Assembly: GCF_020447315.1 (NCBI RefSeq)
Contig: NZ_JAJADQ010000008.1
Coordinates: 280,071 to 344,070, forward strand
Length of the DNA: 64,000 bases
Origin: Hymenobacter nitidus
Lineage (GTDB): Bacteria; Bacteroidota; Bacteroidia; Cytophagales; Hymenobacteraceae
Reading direction: 5' to 3'
Positions 1 through 8,060 of this stretch are shown here, one piece after another (positions within the stretch are counted from its first letter, which is position 1; every line of letters starts with the position of its first letter). The notes beneath the pieces are model-generated. The model saw only the letters and a program-made list of their open reading frames with translations. It did not search any database and had not been told where the DNA came from. A program made the position numbers and the translations under genes.

Positions 1-315
1 GACAACCCGGTACTGCACGACGGCCTGGAGCCGGCCGACGTATTTCTGGCAAAAACCCACGAGGCCGTCCGCAACCTGGCCCTGCTCTACCAGCGCGAAA
101 AGCTGGGCGGCGACACTCGCCTGATGCGCCTGGCCCTGAAGGTGCGCCAAACCAGGCTGTGCAGGTTTCTGCAGGCTACCGTGCGGCTGGTGCAGCCCGC
201 GCTGCGGCGCAACCTGCTTTCGTCCGCGCCCAACCTGCGGAAGCTGGATCTGCTGAAGCTCTACTGGCTGCTGCAGGAGCTGAGCCAGTCGGCCGAACGT
301 AAAAAAGCCCGCTGA
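1..315 (+). CDS. C-terminal fragment of an unidentified protein
   Basis: The frame is open from the first base of the window and stops with TGA at 313-315, so only the last 104 residues are seen and the start lies outside. The fragment is rich in Leu, Arg and Ala and looks alpha-helical, with no signal peptide or membrane segment in the visible part. I do not recognise a domain. A C-terminal extension of a glycosyltransferase would fit the wider glycan context, but nothing in the visible sequence proves it. It ends inside the left arm of a strong bidirectional terminator. Confidence 0.6.
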   Translation, partial: DNPVLHDGLEPADVFLAKTHEAVRNLALLYQREKLGGDTRLMRLALKVRQTRLCRFLQATVRLVQPALRRNLLSSAPNLRKLDLLKLYWLLQELSQSAERKKAR

Positions 316-339
316 ACTGCTTCAGCGGGCTTTTTTACG
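298..339. terminator. Bidirectional intrinsic terminator
   Basis: A perfect 19-bp inverted repeat (298-316 with 321-339) encloses a 4-base loop, with an A-run on the left and a T-run on the right, so it can stop transcription from both sides. It separates the convergent genes ending at 315 (+) and 354 (-). Confidence 0.9.
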
Positions 340-353
340 TTAGATTCAGCAGG

Positions 354-1262
354 CTAGTCGTTGTCGGTGTTCTTTACTTCCGACTTCACTTCTTTGTAGC
401 CTTCCTTGGTTTTTTCACCGACTTTCTGGGCGGCGTTGCCAATTTTCTGGCCTACTGACTTGCCGGCGTTTTTCACGTCAGCTGCCGTGTTGGAGGCGGC
501 GGTGCCAACAGCCTGCCGCTCGTCGCGGGTTTCGGCTTCGGCGTTCTGGGCGCCGCCCTGCACAGCATCAGCACCCTGCGCTACGCGGGCCTCGGTTTTG
601 TCGTACGACTTAAAGGCGGCGTACTTCAGCTTTTCCTTGGCAATTTCAGCCCGGTCGGCCGTGCTTACTTCGTTCTTGATCTGGTCGTAACGGTCGTCCA
701 GGGCTTTCCAGTCGGCATTCACGGCGCGCCAGTCTTCGATGCCGTAGCGGTTCTCGTTCTGCTTGATCTGAGCCGTGAAGGCTTCGTAGGTGCCGCGGAT
801 GTTAGCCGCCGTCAGCCCGCCGTACTTACCGGCCGCCGACTCATACAGGCGCGTGGTGGTGCCGCCCGTGGTGCTGGTGCCGGCAACGCTGCCGGGCCGG
901 TTTTTCCAGGCCATGTCGCGCTTGTCGAAGGCCGTGGTGTAGCGGGTGCGCAGCTGCTCGATTTCCTGGCGGCGCGTGTCGTCGTACTGGTCGGCATATT
1001 TATCCACGGCCGCTACTTTGGCGTCGAATTCGCTCCGCATCTCCGTGGTTTCCCGCTCGAAGTCAGCTTCAGCCTTGTCGCCAACGTTGTCGGCTTGGGT
1101 TTCAGCCGTATTCACGAAGGTTTTGAAGTCTTCGTACGCCTGGTCGCTTTCCTGCGACACTTCCTGCTTATCGGCCTGCGAGCAGCTGGTTTGCGTGAAC
1201 GTGGCGCCACCCAGCAGCATAATAGCTGCCAGGGCATGTATGGAGAGGTGCTTTTTAAACAT
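354..1262 (-). CDS. Coiled-coil lipoprotein of unknown function
   Basis: 302 residues. The N-terminus is a hydrophobic signal segment ending in a Cys about residue 27 (QTSC), which suggests a lipoprotein, although the lipobox is not ideal. Residues about 35-110 are very rich in Glu, Asp, Lys and Arg and look like a long coiled coil. The last ~70 residues (KSVGQKIGNAAQKVGEKTKEG and onwards) resemble the amphipathic repeats of LEA/YtxH-like stress proteins. No enzyme motif is visible. It is monocistronic, ending at the terminator at 298-339. A role in envelope stress is possible but only inferred. Confidence 0.75.
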   Translation of the reverse strand: MFKKHLSIHALAAIMLLGGATFTQTSCSQADKQEVSQESDQAYEDFKTFVNTAETQADNVGDKAEADFERETTEMRSEFDAKVAAVDKYADQYDDTRRQEIEQLRTRYTTAFDKRDMAWKNRPGSVAGTSTTGGTTTRLYESAAGKYGGLTAANIRGTYEAFTAQIKQNENRYGIEDWRAVNADWKALDDRYDQIKNEVSTADRAEIAKEKLKYAAFKSYDKTEARVAQGADAVQGGAQNAEAETRDERQAVGTAASNTAADVKNAGKSVGQKIGNAAQKVGEKTKEGYKEVKSEVKNTDND

Positions 1263-1387
1263 GGTGTGGACGGTTGGTGGGAGAAGAATATAGCCCGCTT
1301 TTAATACAGGCGTTTGGCCCGCTTAACGCAAGCCTTTCGGTTCAGGTTGCGCCAGCTGCTATTCCGGGCCGGTTTGCCGGGGCCTTC

Positions 1388-1395
1388 TATCTTTG
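1388..1395 (+). promoter_or_regulatory. Bacteroidota -7 promoter box (TATCTTTG)
   Basis: This is an exact match to TAnnTTTG. It lies just upstream of the DegT-type aminotransferase gene and covers the first possible TTG start (1393), so translation must begin further downstream. No clear -33 TTG is found at the usual spacing. Confidence 0.6.
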
Positions 1396-1422
1396 GGGTT
1401 CACCCCGATTTGCCTGTCTGCC

Positions 1423-2571
1423 TTGCCAACCCTACCTGCGCCCGTCATCCCCGTTCAGCTGCTCGACTTAGCGGCCCAACATGCTCCCATTCAGGCGGAA
1501 ATGGAGGCGGCCCTGCAGGGGGTGCTACGCGCGGCAGCCTTCATTCAGGGGCCGGCGGTGGGCCAGTTTGCCCAGGAGCTAAGCCAGTATCTGGGAGAGG
1601 CCGAAGTAATTCCCTGCGGCAATGGCACCGACGCCCTGCAGCTGGCCCTGATGAGCCTGCGGCTGCCCGCCGGCGCCGAGGTCATCGTGCCAGCCTTCAC
1701 CTATGTGGCCACGATGGAAGCCGTGGCTATTCTGGGGCTGCGGCCGGTATGCGCCGACGTGCTGCCCGGCACCTTTGGCCTCGACCCGGCGGCCGTAGCG
1801 GCGGCCATTACGCCCCGCACCGGCGCCATTATTGCCGTGCACCTGTTTGGTCAGTGCGCCGACCTGGGGGCTCTCACGCGCCTGGCCCGCCAGCATCAGG
1901 TGGCCCTTATTGAGGATAATGCCCAGGCCATTGGGGCCACCTACCAACTGGCCGACGGTCCGCCTGCAGTAGCGGGCACGGTAGGGGAAGTGGGCACCAC
2001 GTCCTTCTTTCCGTCGAAGAACCTTGGGGCCCTCGGCGACGGTGGGGCGCTGTTTACCCGCGACCCGGCCCGCGCCACGTACCTGCGGCAGCTGGCCAAC
2101 CACGGGCAGACGCGCAAGTACTACCACGAGCACATCGGCCTGAACTCCCGCCTCGACACGCTGCAGGCCGCCGTGCTGCGGGTGAAGCTGCGCCACCTGC
2201 CCGCCTGGACGGCGGCCCGGCAGCAGGTAGCCGCTTATTATGATGCTGCTCTGACTGAGCTGCCCGGCCTGCGCATCCCGGTCCGGGACCCGCGCAGCAC
2301 CCACGTATTTCACCAGTATACCATCACTGTGGCGCCCGACCGGCGCGACGCGCTGCAGGCGTATCTGCGGGAGCAGGGTGTGCCCAGTGTGGTGTATTAC
2401 CCGGTGCCTACCCACTTGCAGCCGGCCTATCAATACCTGGGGTACCGCGCCGGGCAGTTTCCGGTGGCCGAGCAGCTGTGCCGCACGGTGCTTTCGTTGC
2501 CCATTCACCCGTGCCTGGACCAGGAGCAGCAGCAGCGCGTGGTCGAAGCTGTACGGGCGTTCAGCTCGTAG
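1423..2571 (+). CDS. DegT/DnrJ/EryC1/StrS-type sugar aminotransferase
   Basis: A PLP-dependent aminotransferase that would convert a nucleotide-linked keto-sugar to an amino-sugar. Family features in order: the N-terminal VQLLDLAAQ block, the CGNGTDAL cofactor-phosphate loop, VPAFTYVAT, the IEDNAQAIG block with the PLP-binding Asp, and FFPSKNLGALGDGG with the internal-aldimine Lys. The family's C-terminal PxHxQPAY region (PTHLQPAYQYLGY) is present. The length is normal. There is no ATG near the family start. TTG at 1423 is preferred because it lies downstream of the -7 box at 1388-1395, whereas TTG at 1393 lies within it. The neighbouring sugar dehydrogenase (2982) is of the kind that pairs with such enzymes in diacetamido-uronic acid synthesis (WlbA/WlbE type), so the two may work together. 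Confidence 0.9.
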   Translation: MPTLPAPVIPVQLLDLAAQHAPIQAEMEAALQGVLRAAAFIQGPAVGQFAQELSQYLGEAEVIPCGNGTDALQLALMSLRLPAGAEVIVPAFTYVATMEAVAILGLRPVCADVLPGTFGLDPAAVAAAITPRTGAIIAVHLFGQCADLGALTRLARQHQVALIEDNAQAIGATYQLADGPPAVAGTVGEVGTTSFFPSKNLGALGDGGALFTRDPARATYLRQLANHGQTRKYYHEHIGLNSRLDTLQAAVLRVKLRHLPAWTAARQQVAAYYDAALTELPGLRIPVRDPRSTHVFHQYTITVAPDRRDALQAYLREQGVPSVVYYPVPTHLQPAYQYLGYRAGQFPVAEQLCRTVLSLPIHPCLDQEQQQRVVEAVRAFSS

Positions 2572-2592
2572 CAGTAGCAGGCAGCTTGGTAG

Positions 2593-2757
2593 CTATTTAC
2601 GGGCCGCTATAAAGGCTGGGGAATGAGACAACGGCGCACGTGAGGCAACGGAAGCTGACTTTAAGGGGTGCTGCCGGGCAAAATAATACGCCCCGCCGAA
2701 GCAGGCCAGAGCCAACACCAGAAACTGAAGAAACGCAAGAGCTTGTCTGATGGGCAT
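2593..2757 (-). CDS. Small single-span membrane protein (putative)
   Basis: A 54-residue frame starting with ATG at 2757. It has one hydrophobic segment (about residues 6-26, ALAFLQFLVLALACFGGAYY in its core) followed by a short basic tail. It lies antisense-free in the gap between the aminotransferase and the sugar dehydrogenase. No family is recognised. The membrane segment and clean position favour a real gene, but there is no further support, and chance occurrence in GC-rich DNA is possible. Confidence 0.35.
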   Translation of the reverse strand: MPIRQALAFLQFLVLALACFGGAYYFARQHPLKSASVASRAPLSHSPAFIAARK

Positions 2758-2967
2758 ACGCCGAAAGGAGTAAGAATTTGCTGTGCGGATAAGCAAGAGC
2801 ATGGCTAATCCGCTGCGAAACTCAGAAAAGGCCGGTAGGAATGGAAAAAACTTATCCTATTGGCAGTAGTCGCTGTGTGAATGAACCCAACTGCTGGCTC
2901 AGTGACCATTGCGGCCTTGCTCTCGAGCTTTTATTGGGAGCAGTGCCCGGAAAGCAGGGTATTCCGC

Positions 2968-2975
2968 TACATTCG
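2968..2975 (+). promoter_or_regulatory. Putative -7 box (TACATTCG) before the dehydrogenase
   Basis: It matches TAnnTTTG at all but one fixed base and lies 7 bases before the GTG at 2982. Together they suggest that the true start is GTG 2982 with almost no leader, not the ATG at 2841. Confidence 0.4.
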
Positions 2976-2981
2976 CAGTCT

Positions 2982-4004
2982 GTGAATACTGCTGCCCACG
3001 TTCATTTTGCCATTTGCGGAGTTGGTCATATCGGCCGCCGCCACGCCACCTTCGTCCAGCACCATGCGGCCGCCCAGCTCGTGGCCCTGATTGACGTGCG
3101 GGCCGAGCTGGCCCCAACGCTGGCCGCCGAGTTTGCCGGGGTGCCCTTTTTCACCTCCCTGGAAGACTACCTCGCCCACGGGCCGGCCGCCGACGTGCTG
3201 ACCGTCGCCACGCCCAATCATCTGCACGCGCCCCAGGCCATTGCCGGGCTGCGCCACGGCCTGCACGTCGTCATTGAAAAACCCATTGCCCTGGGCAAAA
3301 CCGAGGCCGAAGCCATTGTGCACACCGCCCTGCAAACCGGCCGCCTGGTGTTCGGGGTGATGCAGAACCGCTACTCGCCGCCCGCTGCCTGGCTCAAGCA
3401 AGTGTATGAGCAGGGGCGCCTGGGCCAGATTTACCTCGTGCAAATCAACTGCTTCTGGAACCGGGATGCGCGCTACTACCAGGCCGGGGGCTGGAAAGGC
3501 ACGCAGCAGCAGGACGGCGGCACGCTCTTCACTCAGTTCAGCCACTTCATCGACCTGCTCTACTGGGTGTTTGGCGACATTACCAATATCTCGGCCCGCT
3601 TCCGCGACTTCAACCATCAGGACATCACCGAGTTTGAGGACAGCGGCCTGGTGACGTTCGACTTAGTGCGCGGGGGCAGTGGCACGTTGCAGTACAGCAC
3701 CGCCGTGTGGGACCGGAACCTGGAAAGCAGCCTGACAGTAGTAGCCGAGCACGGCAGCCTCAAGCTGGGCGGGCAGTATATGGACAAGGTAGAATACTGC
3801 CACCTGCGCGACTACCAATTGCCCGCGCTGCCGCCCACCAACCCGGCCAACGACTACGGCCCCTACCAGGGCAGCGCCGCCAACCACGTGCAGGTCATTG
3901 AAAACGTGGTGGATACTGTGCAGAAGCGCGGCTTCGCCACCACCAATGCCCTGGAAGGCATGAAGGTCGTGGAGATTATCGAGCGGATCTACAGCCTGAA
4001 ATAG
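2982..4004 (+). CDS. Gfo/Idh/MocA-family sugar dehydrogenase (WlbA/WbpB-like)
   Basis: An NAD-dependent oxidoreductase acting on a (nucleotide-)sugar. The Rossmann glycine motif is CGVGHIGRRHA near the N-terminus, and the VIEKPIAL motif carries the family's catalytic Lys. The segment with NRYSPP, DGGTLFTQFSHFIDLLYW and YQAGGWKGT resembles UDP-N-acetyl-glucosaminuronate 3-dehydrogenases of the WlbA/WbpB type. The frame is open back to an ATG at 2841, but those 47 extra residues fit no family N-terminus. GTG 2982 puts the glycine motif at the usual position and follows a -7-like box. It probably works with the aminotransferase at 1423. The exact substrate is inferred. Confidence 0.85.
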   Translation: MNTAAHVHFAICGVGHIGRRHATFVQHHAAAQLVALIDVRAELAPTLAAEFAGVPFFTSLEDYLAHGPAADVLTVATPNHLHAPQAIAGLRHGLHVVIEKPIALGKTEAEAIVHTALQTGRLVFGVMQNRYSPPAAWLKQVYEQGRLGQIYLVQINCFWNRDARYYQAGGWKGTQQQDGGTLFTQFSHFIDLLYWVFGDITNISARFRDFNHQDITEFEDSGLVTFDLVRGGSGTLQYSTAVWDRNLESSLTVVAEHGSLKLGGQYMDKVEYCHLRDYQLPALPPTNPANDYGPYQGSAANHVQVIENVVDTVQKRGFATTNALEGMKVVEIIERIYSLK

Positions 4005-4017
4005 CCCAGCTTACCAA

Positions 4018-4069
4018 CAGCAACGCGTCCGGTCGATTCCCGTGGGAGAATCAGCCGGACGCGTTGCTG
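4018..4069. terminator. Bidirectional intrinsic terminator
   Basis: 15-bp perfect arms (4018-4032 and 4055-4069), with a second inner stem (GATTC/GAATC), followed by TTTTGTTT. It sits between the convergent genes ending at 4004 (+) and 4099 (-). Confidence 0.85.
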
Positions 4070-4098
4070 TTTTGTTTGGCAGGAGCTATGGAGGCGGT

Positions 4099-5694
4099 CT
4101 ATTCGGCCAGCTTCAGGTTGATCCAGTCGAGGACGGTTTGCTGTACCAGGGGCGAGAGGACGGGCTTAGGCTCCGTGCCCATCAGGGGCCACTCCGTGAC
4201 GGGGGGCTGAAACTGGTGGTTGATGCCCGAGAGGCGCCGCACGTCGACGCGCTTGTTGCCTTTGCTTTTCAGACCTTTTTCCAGCGCCGTCAGGTTGCTG
4301 ATGTTCACCTGGTTGTCTTCGGTGCCGTGCACGAGCAGTACCGCACCTTTTACTTTGCCCAGTTCCAGCTGCGGGTCAAAATCCAGGTAGGAGCGGTACC
4401 AGCGGCTGGTAATAAGGTTGGCGCGGGCCTGTATCTGGGCCTGGTCGAGGCCGGGGTTGGCCTGCGTGAGCATATTCGTGACAATCGGCAGGGCCTGCGT
4501 GTTGTCGGCCGTCTGCCGGATAACGTCCAGAATGGCGCGCTGCTGCTTGGCAATAGCCTCCTGCACCTTTTTCTCCTCGGCGCGCTGGCGCATGTTGTAC
4601 TGAATTTCGAGGGTTTGAATCTGGGCGGTGTTGGCACCTTTGGCCCGCAGCTGCGCAATTTTCTGGTTGAGCAGCCACTGGTCCTGCAGCCGCCGTTTTA
4701 CCAGCGCCGCCTGCGCGGTATCGGCTTCACCGGCCTTGAGGAAGCCCATGGCCTGCTGGCTGAGTACATCGGTACCACCCATGCCCGAAGCGGCCATCGT
4801 CACGACGAAGGCGGGCGGCAGGGGCTGGGCGGCCGTTAGCAGGGCTACGTTGCCGCCTTCCCCGTGCCCGATCAGGCCGAGCTTGCCAAAGTCGATGAGG
4901 GGCCGGGTGCGCAGGAAGTTCAGGCTGACCTGGATGTCGCGCACTCGCTCGGCAGTCGTCGTCGTGGTGTAGTCGCCGCCCGACTGGCCCACGCCCCGGT
5001 CGTCGAGGCGCAGCACGGCAATACCGTGGCGGGTAAGGAAGTCGGCCAGGGCGCCAAACATCTTGAATTCACCCTGGGTAGCGTCGCGGTCCTGGGGGCC
5101 CATGTCGCTGAGCAGCACCACGCCGGGGAAAGGCCCTTCCCCGGGAGGAATCGTAAGCGTGCCGTTGAGCTTGACGTTATCCTGGGGATTGGGGAACGAT
5201 ACTTCCTCGACGCGGTAAGGCGGCGGAAACTTGAAGTTTTTCGACGGGCCGCTCTTGGCCGCGAAGTTCAGCGTGAGGGGCGTCTGGTAGGTTTGCAGCT
5301 GCCACATGCCCACCAGCTGCTTGCCATCGGCGGAGCGCTGGCTGGTGAAGTGGCACCCCAGCTCATCGGAGATAAACCGCAGCGTGTCGCCGCGCTGCTG
5401 CACGTTCAGAATAGCGTGGCTGATGCGCTGAGCCGGCACGTCGAGCACGGCAAAATAGCCACCGCCCGCCAGGTCAGTAACCGTAATGACAACGGGCAGG
5501 CTACCACCGGGAACCGGCAGCTCGCCTTTCCACTGACCATCCAGCACAATTTTGGCGGCCTTTGCTGCCGGGGCGGCCGCGGGAGCCGCGGGTTGGGCAG
5601 CCGGGGCCGCAGGCTGATCCTGAGCGGCGGCGGGTCCCGAAACAAGGAGTAGAAGAAGCCAGCTCCACAGCAAGCCGACACAAGTGTTCTTCAT
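4099..5694 (-). CDS. Secreted alpha/beta-hydrolase-fold protein lacking the nucleophile Ser
   Basis: 531 residues from the ATG at 5694, chosen because it begins a clean signal peptide ending AAAQ. After an Ala/Pro linker comes a beta-rich N-terminal domain (about residues 45-170), then an alpha/beta-hydrolase domain with LRLDDRGVGQSGG and, C-terminally, the acid loop VHGTEDNQV and the His loop INHQF. A helical insertion (about 300-400) forms a lid. The nucleophile elbow, normally GHSxGG in this COG1073-like group, reads GHGEGG, with Gly (GGG codon, residue ~278) in place of Ser. The Asp and His are kept. It may be non-hydrolytic or use another mechanism. It is preceded by a good minus-strand -7 box at 5838-5845. 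Confidence 0.85.
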   Translation of the reverse strand: MKNTCVGLLWSWLLLLLVSGPAAAQDQPAAPAAQPAAPAAAPAAKAAKIVLDGQWKGELPVPGGSLPVVITVTDLAGGGYFAVLDVPAQRISHAILNVQQRGDTLRFISDELGCHFTSQRSADGKQLVGMWQLQTYQTPLTLNFAAKSGPSKNFKFPPPYRVEEVSFPNPQDNVKLNGTLTIPPGEGPFPGVVLLSDMGPQDRDATQGEFKMFGALADFLTRHGIAVLRLDDRGVGQSGGDYTTTTTAERVRDIQVSLNFLRTRPLIDFGKLGLIGHGEGGNVALLTAAQPLPPAFVVTMAASGMGGTDVLSQQAMGFLKAGEADTAQAALVKRRLQDQWLLNQKIAQLRAKGANTAQIQTLEIQYNMRQRAEEKKVQEAIAKQQRAILDVIRQTADNTQALPIVTNMLTQANPGLDQAQIQARANLITSRWYRSYLDFDPQLELGKVKGAVLLVHGTEDNQVNISNLTALEKGLKSKGNKRVDVRRLSGINHQFQPPVTEWPLMGTEPKPVLSPLVQQTVLDWINLKLAE

Positions 5695-5837
5695 GTAAAT
5701 ACAGGTAAGCAGGGCCGCACGCACCACAAACAGTGCCGTTGACCGGGTGACAATAGGATAGCGGAGAGAGCAGAGAAGTTATACTCAACAAGTGCTAGCC
5801 AGCTAACTTATAGGGCTATACCTGTGAAATATAGCCG

Positions 5838-5845
5838 CAAAAGTA
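5838..5845 (-). promoter_or_regulatory. -7 promoter box (TACTTTTG on the minus strand)
   Basis: An exact TAnnTTTG match read on the minus strand. It gives a leader of roughly 135 bases before the alpha/beta-hydrolase start at 5694. The stretch between holds nothing else that I recognise. Confidence 0.6.
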
Positions 5846-5868
5846 GCGTATTTAAGTCAGTTTCTGAC

Positions 5869-6873
5869 CTATGGAAGTAAAATACGGTCGATAACATGCA
5901 CCACGCCATTGGTGCACTGAATATCGGGAATGACCATGCCGGCCGTTGCCGGGCCGTTGCCGGCGCCCTGCACCGTGAGGACGCCGTCGGTAAACGGGCC
6001 AAAGGAGAGGCGGCCACCGCCCAGCGTGGGCAGGGAGGCGCTTTCGGGCAGCTCGGAAGTAAACTGCCGCAGCTGCCCGCCCTGGTTGCTGGCCACTACG
6101 TGGTTGAGCAGCACTGCCGTAAGCGTTGCCTTGGCGTTGGGCAGCTTCTCCAGGTCGGCGGGCGTATTGAGCTGAATGCCAAACTGCTGGTACAAATCTT
6201 TAAACGCCTGGTCGGTGGGGGCAAACACGGTGAGCTGGGGGCTGCCTTCCGACAGAGCCGCCCCCAGCTCGCAGTACACCACGGCGTACACCAGGTACTG
6301 CAGGTCGGGCTTCACAAACACCTTAGACGTGCTCAGGGCCACGGCCGACTGCACCACATCGGCGCCGGTGGCCAGCAGCACTTTGTCGATGACGTGCACC
6401 GTGCCGTTGGAGGCTTTCACGTCGGTGGCCACGATGCGGGAGCCGTTCACGTAGCGCAGGCCGTTGCGGCTCACGATGCGCCGGGCCGGGCCCAGGGCCG
6501 AGGCCGAGCTGGTGCCGGCCTGCAGGGCGCTGCCCGCCAGCGTGCCGCCGGCTACGTGGTAGAGTAGCGTGCTGGTCAAGAAGCTGGTTTGCAGGGCGTT
6601 CAGGTCGGTGGCCTGCGTGAGGCCCAGGCGGGCAAAGGCGAAGTTGTTGGGGGCAAAAACAGTGTAGTTGCCGGCCGGGTCATTGGGGTTTTTATTCGAC
6701 AGCACTTCTACTACCCCGCCGCGGATGGCCGCGTCTTCCAGCACGCTGAAGTCGGCGTTGGCTACGGCAATACCGGCAATGGAAGGGTCGGCTTCCGTGT
6801 CTTTGGAGCAGCCGGTAAACACCAGAGCACTAAGGGCGAGGCCGGCAAAAACAGAGCGTAGAGAGTGGTGCAT
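5869..6873 (-). CDS. Fasciclin (FAS1) two-domain lipoprotein
   Basis: 334 residues. ATG 6873 was chosen because it starts a lipoprotein signal with lipobox LVFTGC. Two FAS1 domains follow (about residues 30-175 and 180-330). Each has the family's H1 motif (YTVFAPNNFAFARL; LTVFAPTDQAFKDL) and an H2-like ending with the VHVID motif (GTVHVIDKVLL; GVVHVIDRILLP). FAS1 domains mediate adhesion at the cell surface; here the protein would be anchored to a membrane by lipid. The gene is monocistronic and separate from its neighbours. The exact ligand is unknown. Confidence 0.9.
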   Translation of the reverse strand: MHHSLRSVFAGLALSALVFTGCSKDTEADPSIAGIAVANADFSVLEDAAIRGGVVEVLSNKNPNDPAGNYTVFAPNNFAFARLGLTQATDLNALQTSFLTSTLLYHVAGGTLAGSALQAGTSSASALGPARRIVSRNGLRYVNGSRIVATDVKASNGTVHVIDKVLLATGADVVQSAVALSTSKVFVKPDLQYLVYAVVYCELGAALSEGSPQLTVFAPTDQAFKDLYQQFGIQLNTPADLEKLPNAKATLTAVLLNHVVASNQGGQLRQFTSELPESASLPTLGGGRLSFGPFTDGVLTVQGAGNGPATAGMVIPDIQCTNGVVHVIDRILLP

Positions 6874-7119
6874 GGGCAAAGAACGGTGTGTAGCGAGACA
6901 AAGAACAGAGGAGCAAAACGGCCGAAGGCGGCATACAAACGAGCTCATCGGCAAAGCGGTTTTCTCTTTTCGGGAATTCCGGTAAACTTTTTTTCAAATC
7001 GGGAAATCCGCCCCCGGCGGGTGCGTCGTAGGTGTGCCGCGCCCGGCCGCCAAACCGTTCAGCTTCACCGAAGGTTCTGCTACCGCGCACCATTCCAAGC
7101 CCGCTATTTTTCAGCCCCT

Positions 7120-7992
7120 ATGCAACACTCTTACTCGTTTTCCCTGCTACTCGTGGCAGGCTTGTTTTTGGGCACTCAGGCGCGGGCACAAAGCCTGGTC
7201 AGTGGGTTTATGGTGGGCAAAGGCCACGGCTCCGTTTCCTTCACCGGCACGGCCGAGAGCTATAAGAGCGTGTACTTGGTGCCGGAGAAGGTGAGCGAAG
7301 TGCCGATTTTCAAGCAAATCAAGGTGTCGTCGGTGAGCGTGTATGCCAACTACGGTATCAGCGACAATATTGAAGCCGTGGTCAGCCTGCCCTACATCCG
7401 CTCCGAGGGGCAGGGCAACGGGCAGGGGTTCACTAATTCGCGCAGCGGCTTTCAGGACATTTCGGGCCTGCTCAAGTTCAAGGTCTTCTCCACGCCGGTC
7501 GGCAACAACGTGCTGGACTTGCTGGGGGTAGTCGGGGTGAGCACGCCGGCCAGCAGCTACGAGTCGAACAAGGGCCTGGAGTACATCATTGCCATCGGCA
7601 ACCGGGCCACCAAATACAACACCCTGGGCATTGCCCACCTGAAAACTCCTTCGGGCGTGTTCTTTACGGGACAGGCGGGCTACAGCCTGCGCACCCAGCG
7701 CGTGCCCAATGCCTTTATTGCCGATGCCAAGGTGGGCTACGCCGGCCTGAAGCTCTACGCCGAAGCCTGGGCCTCGTTTCAGCGGTCCAGCAGGGCGGGC
7801 ACCGATATTCTGCAGCCGGGCTTCGACTTGTTTTTCCCCGCCACGCGCGTCAACTATTCCCGCATCGGCATCAGCCTGTTCCGGCCCATTGCCAAGGGCT
7901 TTGGGGTGGTGTTGGGCGGCAGCCAATACGTATCGGGGCGCAACCTGGGCAAGTCGTCGGGTATATCGGCCGGCGTTTCCTACAACTACTAG
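7120..7992 (+). CDS. Outer-membrane beta-barrel protein (phenol-MetA/transporter-like)
   Basis: 290 residues with a signal peptide ending ARAQ. The start ATG 7120 is the one that opens the signal peptide. The body alternates short amphipathic strands, ends in an aromatic (SYNY), and contains blocks such as NYGISDNIEAVVSLPYI and FFTGQAGYSLRT, as in the MetA-pathway/outer-membrane transporter-like family (PF13557 type). It would sit in the outer membrane. The substrate cannot be deduced. The 246-base gap upstream, shared with the divergent FAS1 gene, shows no exact -7 box on either strand. Confidence 0.7.
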   Translation: MQHSYSFSLLLVAGLFLGTQARAQSLVSGFMVGKGHGSVSFTGTAESYKSVYLVPEKVSEVPIFKQIKVSSVSVYANYGISDNIEAVVSLPYIRSEGQGNGQGFTNSRSGFQDISGLLKFKVFSTPVGNNVLDLLGVVGVSTPASSYESNKGLEYIIAIGNRATKYNTLGIAHLKTPSGVFFTGQAGYSLRTQRVPNAFIADAKVGYAGLKLYAEAWASFQRSSRAGTDILQPGFDLFFPATRVNYSRIGISLFRPIAKGFGVVLGGSQYVSGRNLGKSSGISAGVSYNY

Positions 7993-8049
7993 CAGGGCAG
8001 GGTAGCGCCCCGTACAGCGGCGGCAAAGCTAAAAGTTCGGGCTACTGCC

Positions 8050-8057
8050 TACCTTGG
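8050..8057 (+). promoter_or_regulatory. Putative -7 box (TACCTTGG) abutting the start codon
   Basis: One mismatch to TAnnTTTG, ending only 3 bases before ATG 8061. If used, the transcript would be leaderless or nearly so. Confidence 0.35.
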
Positions 8058-8060
8058 GGC

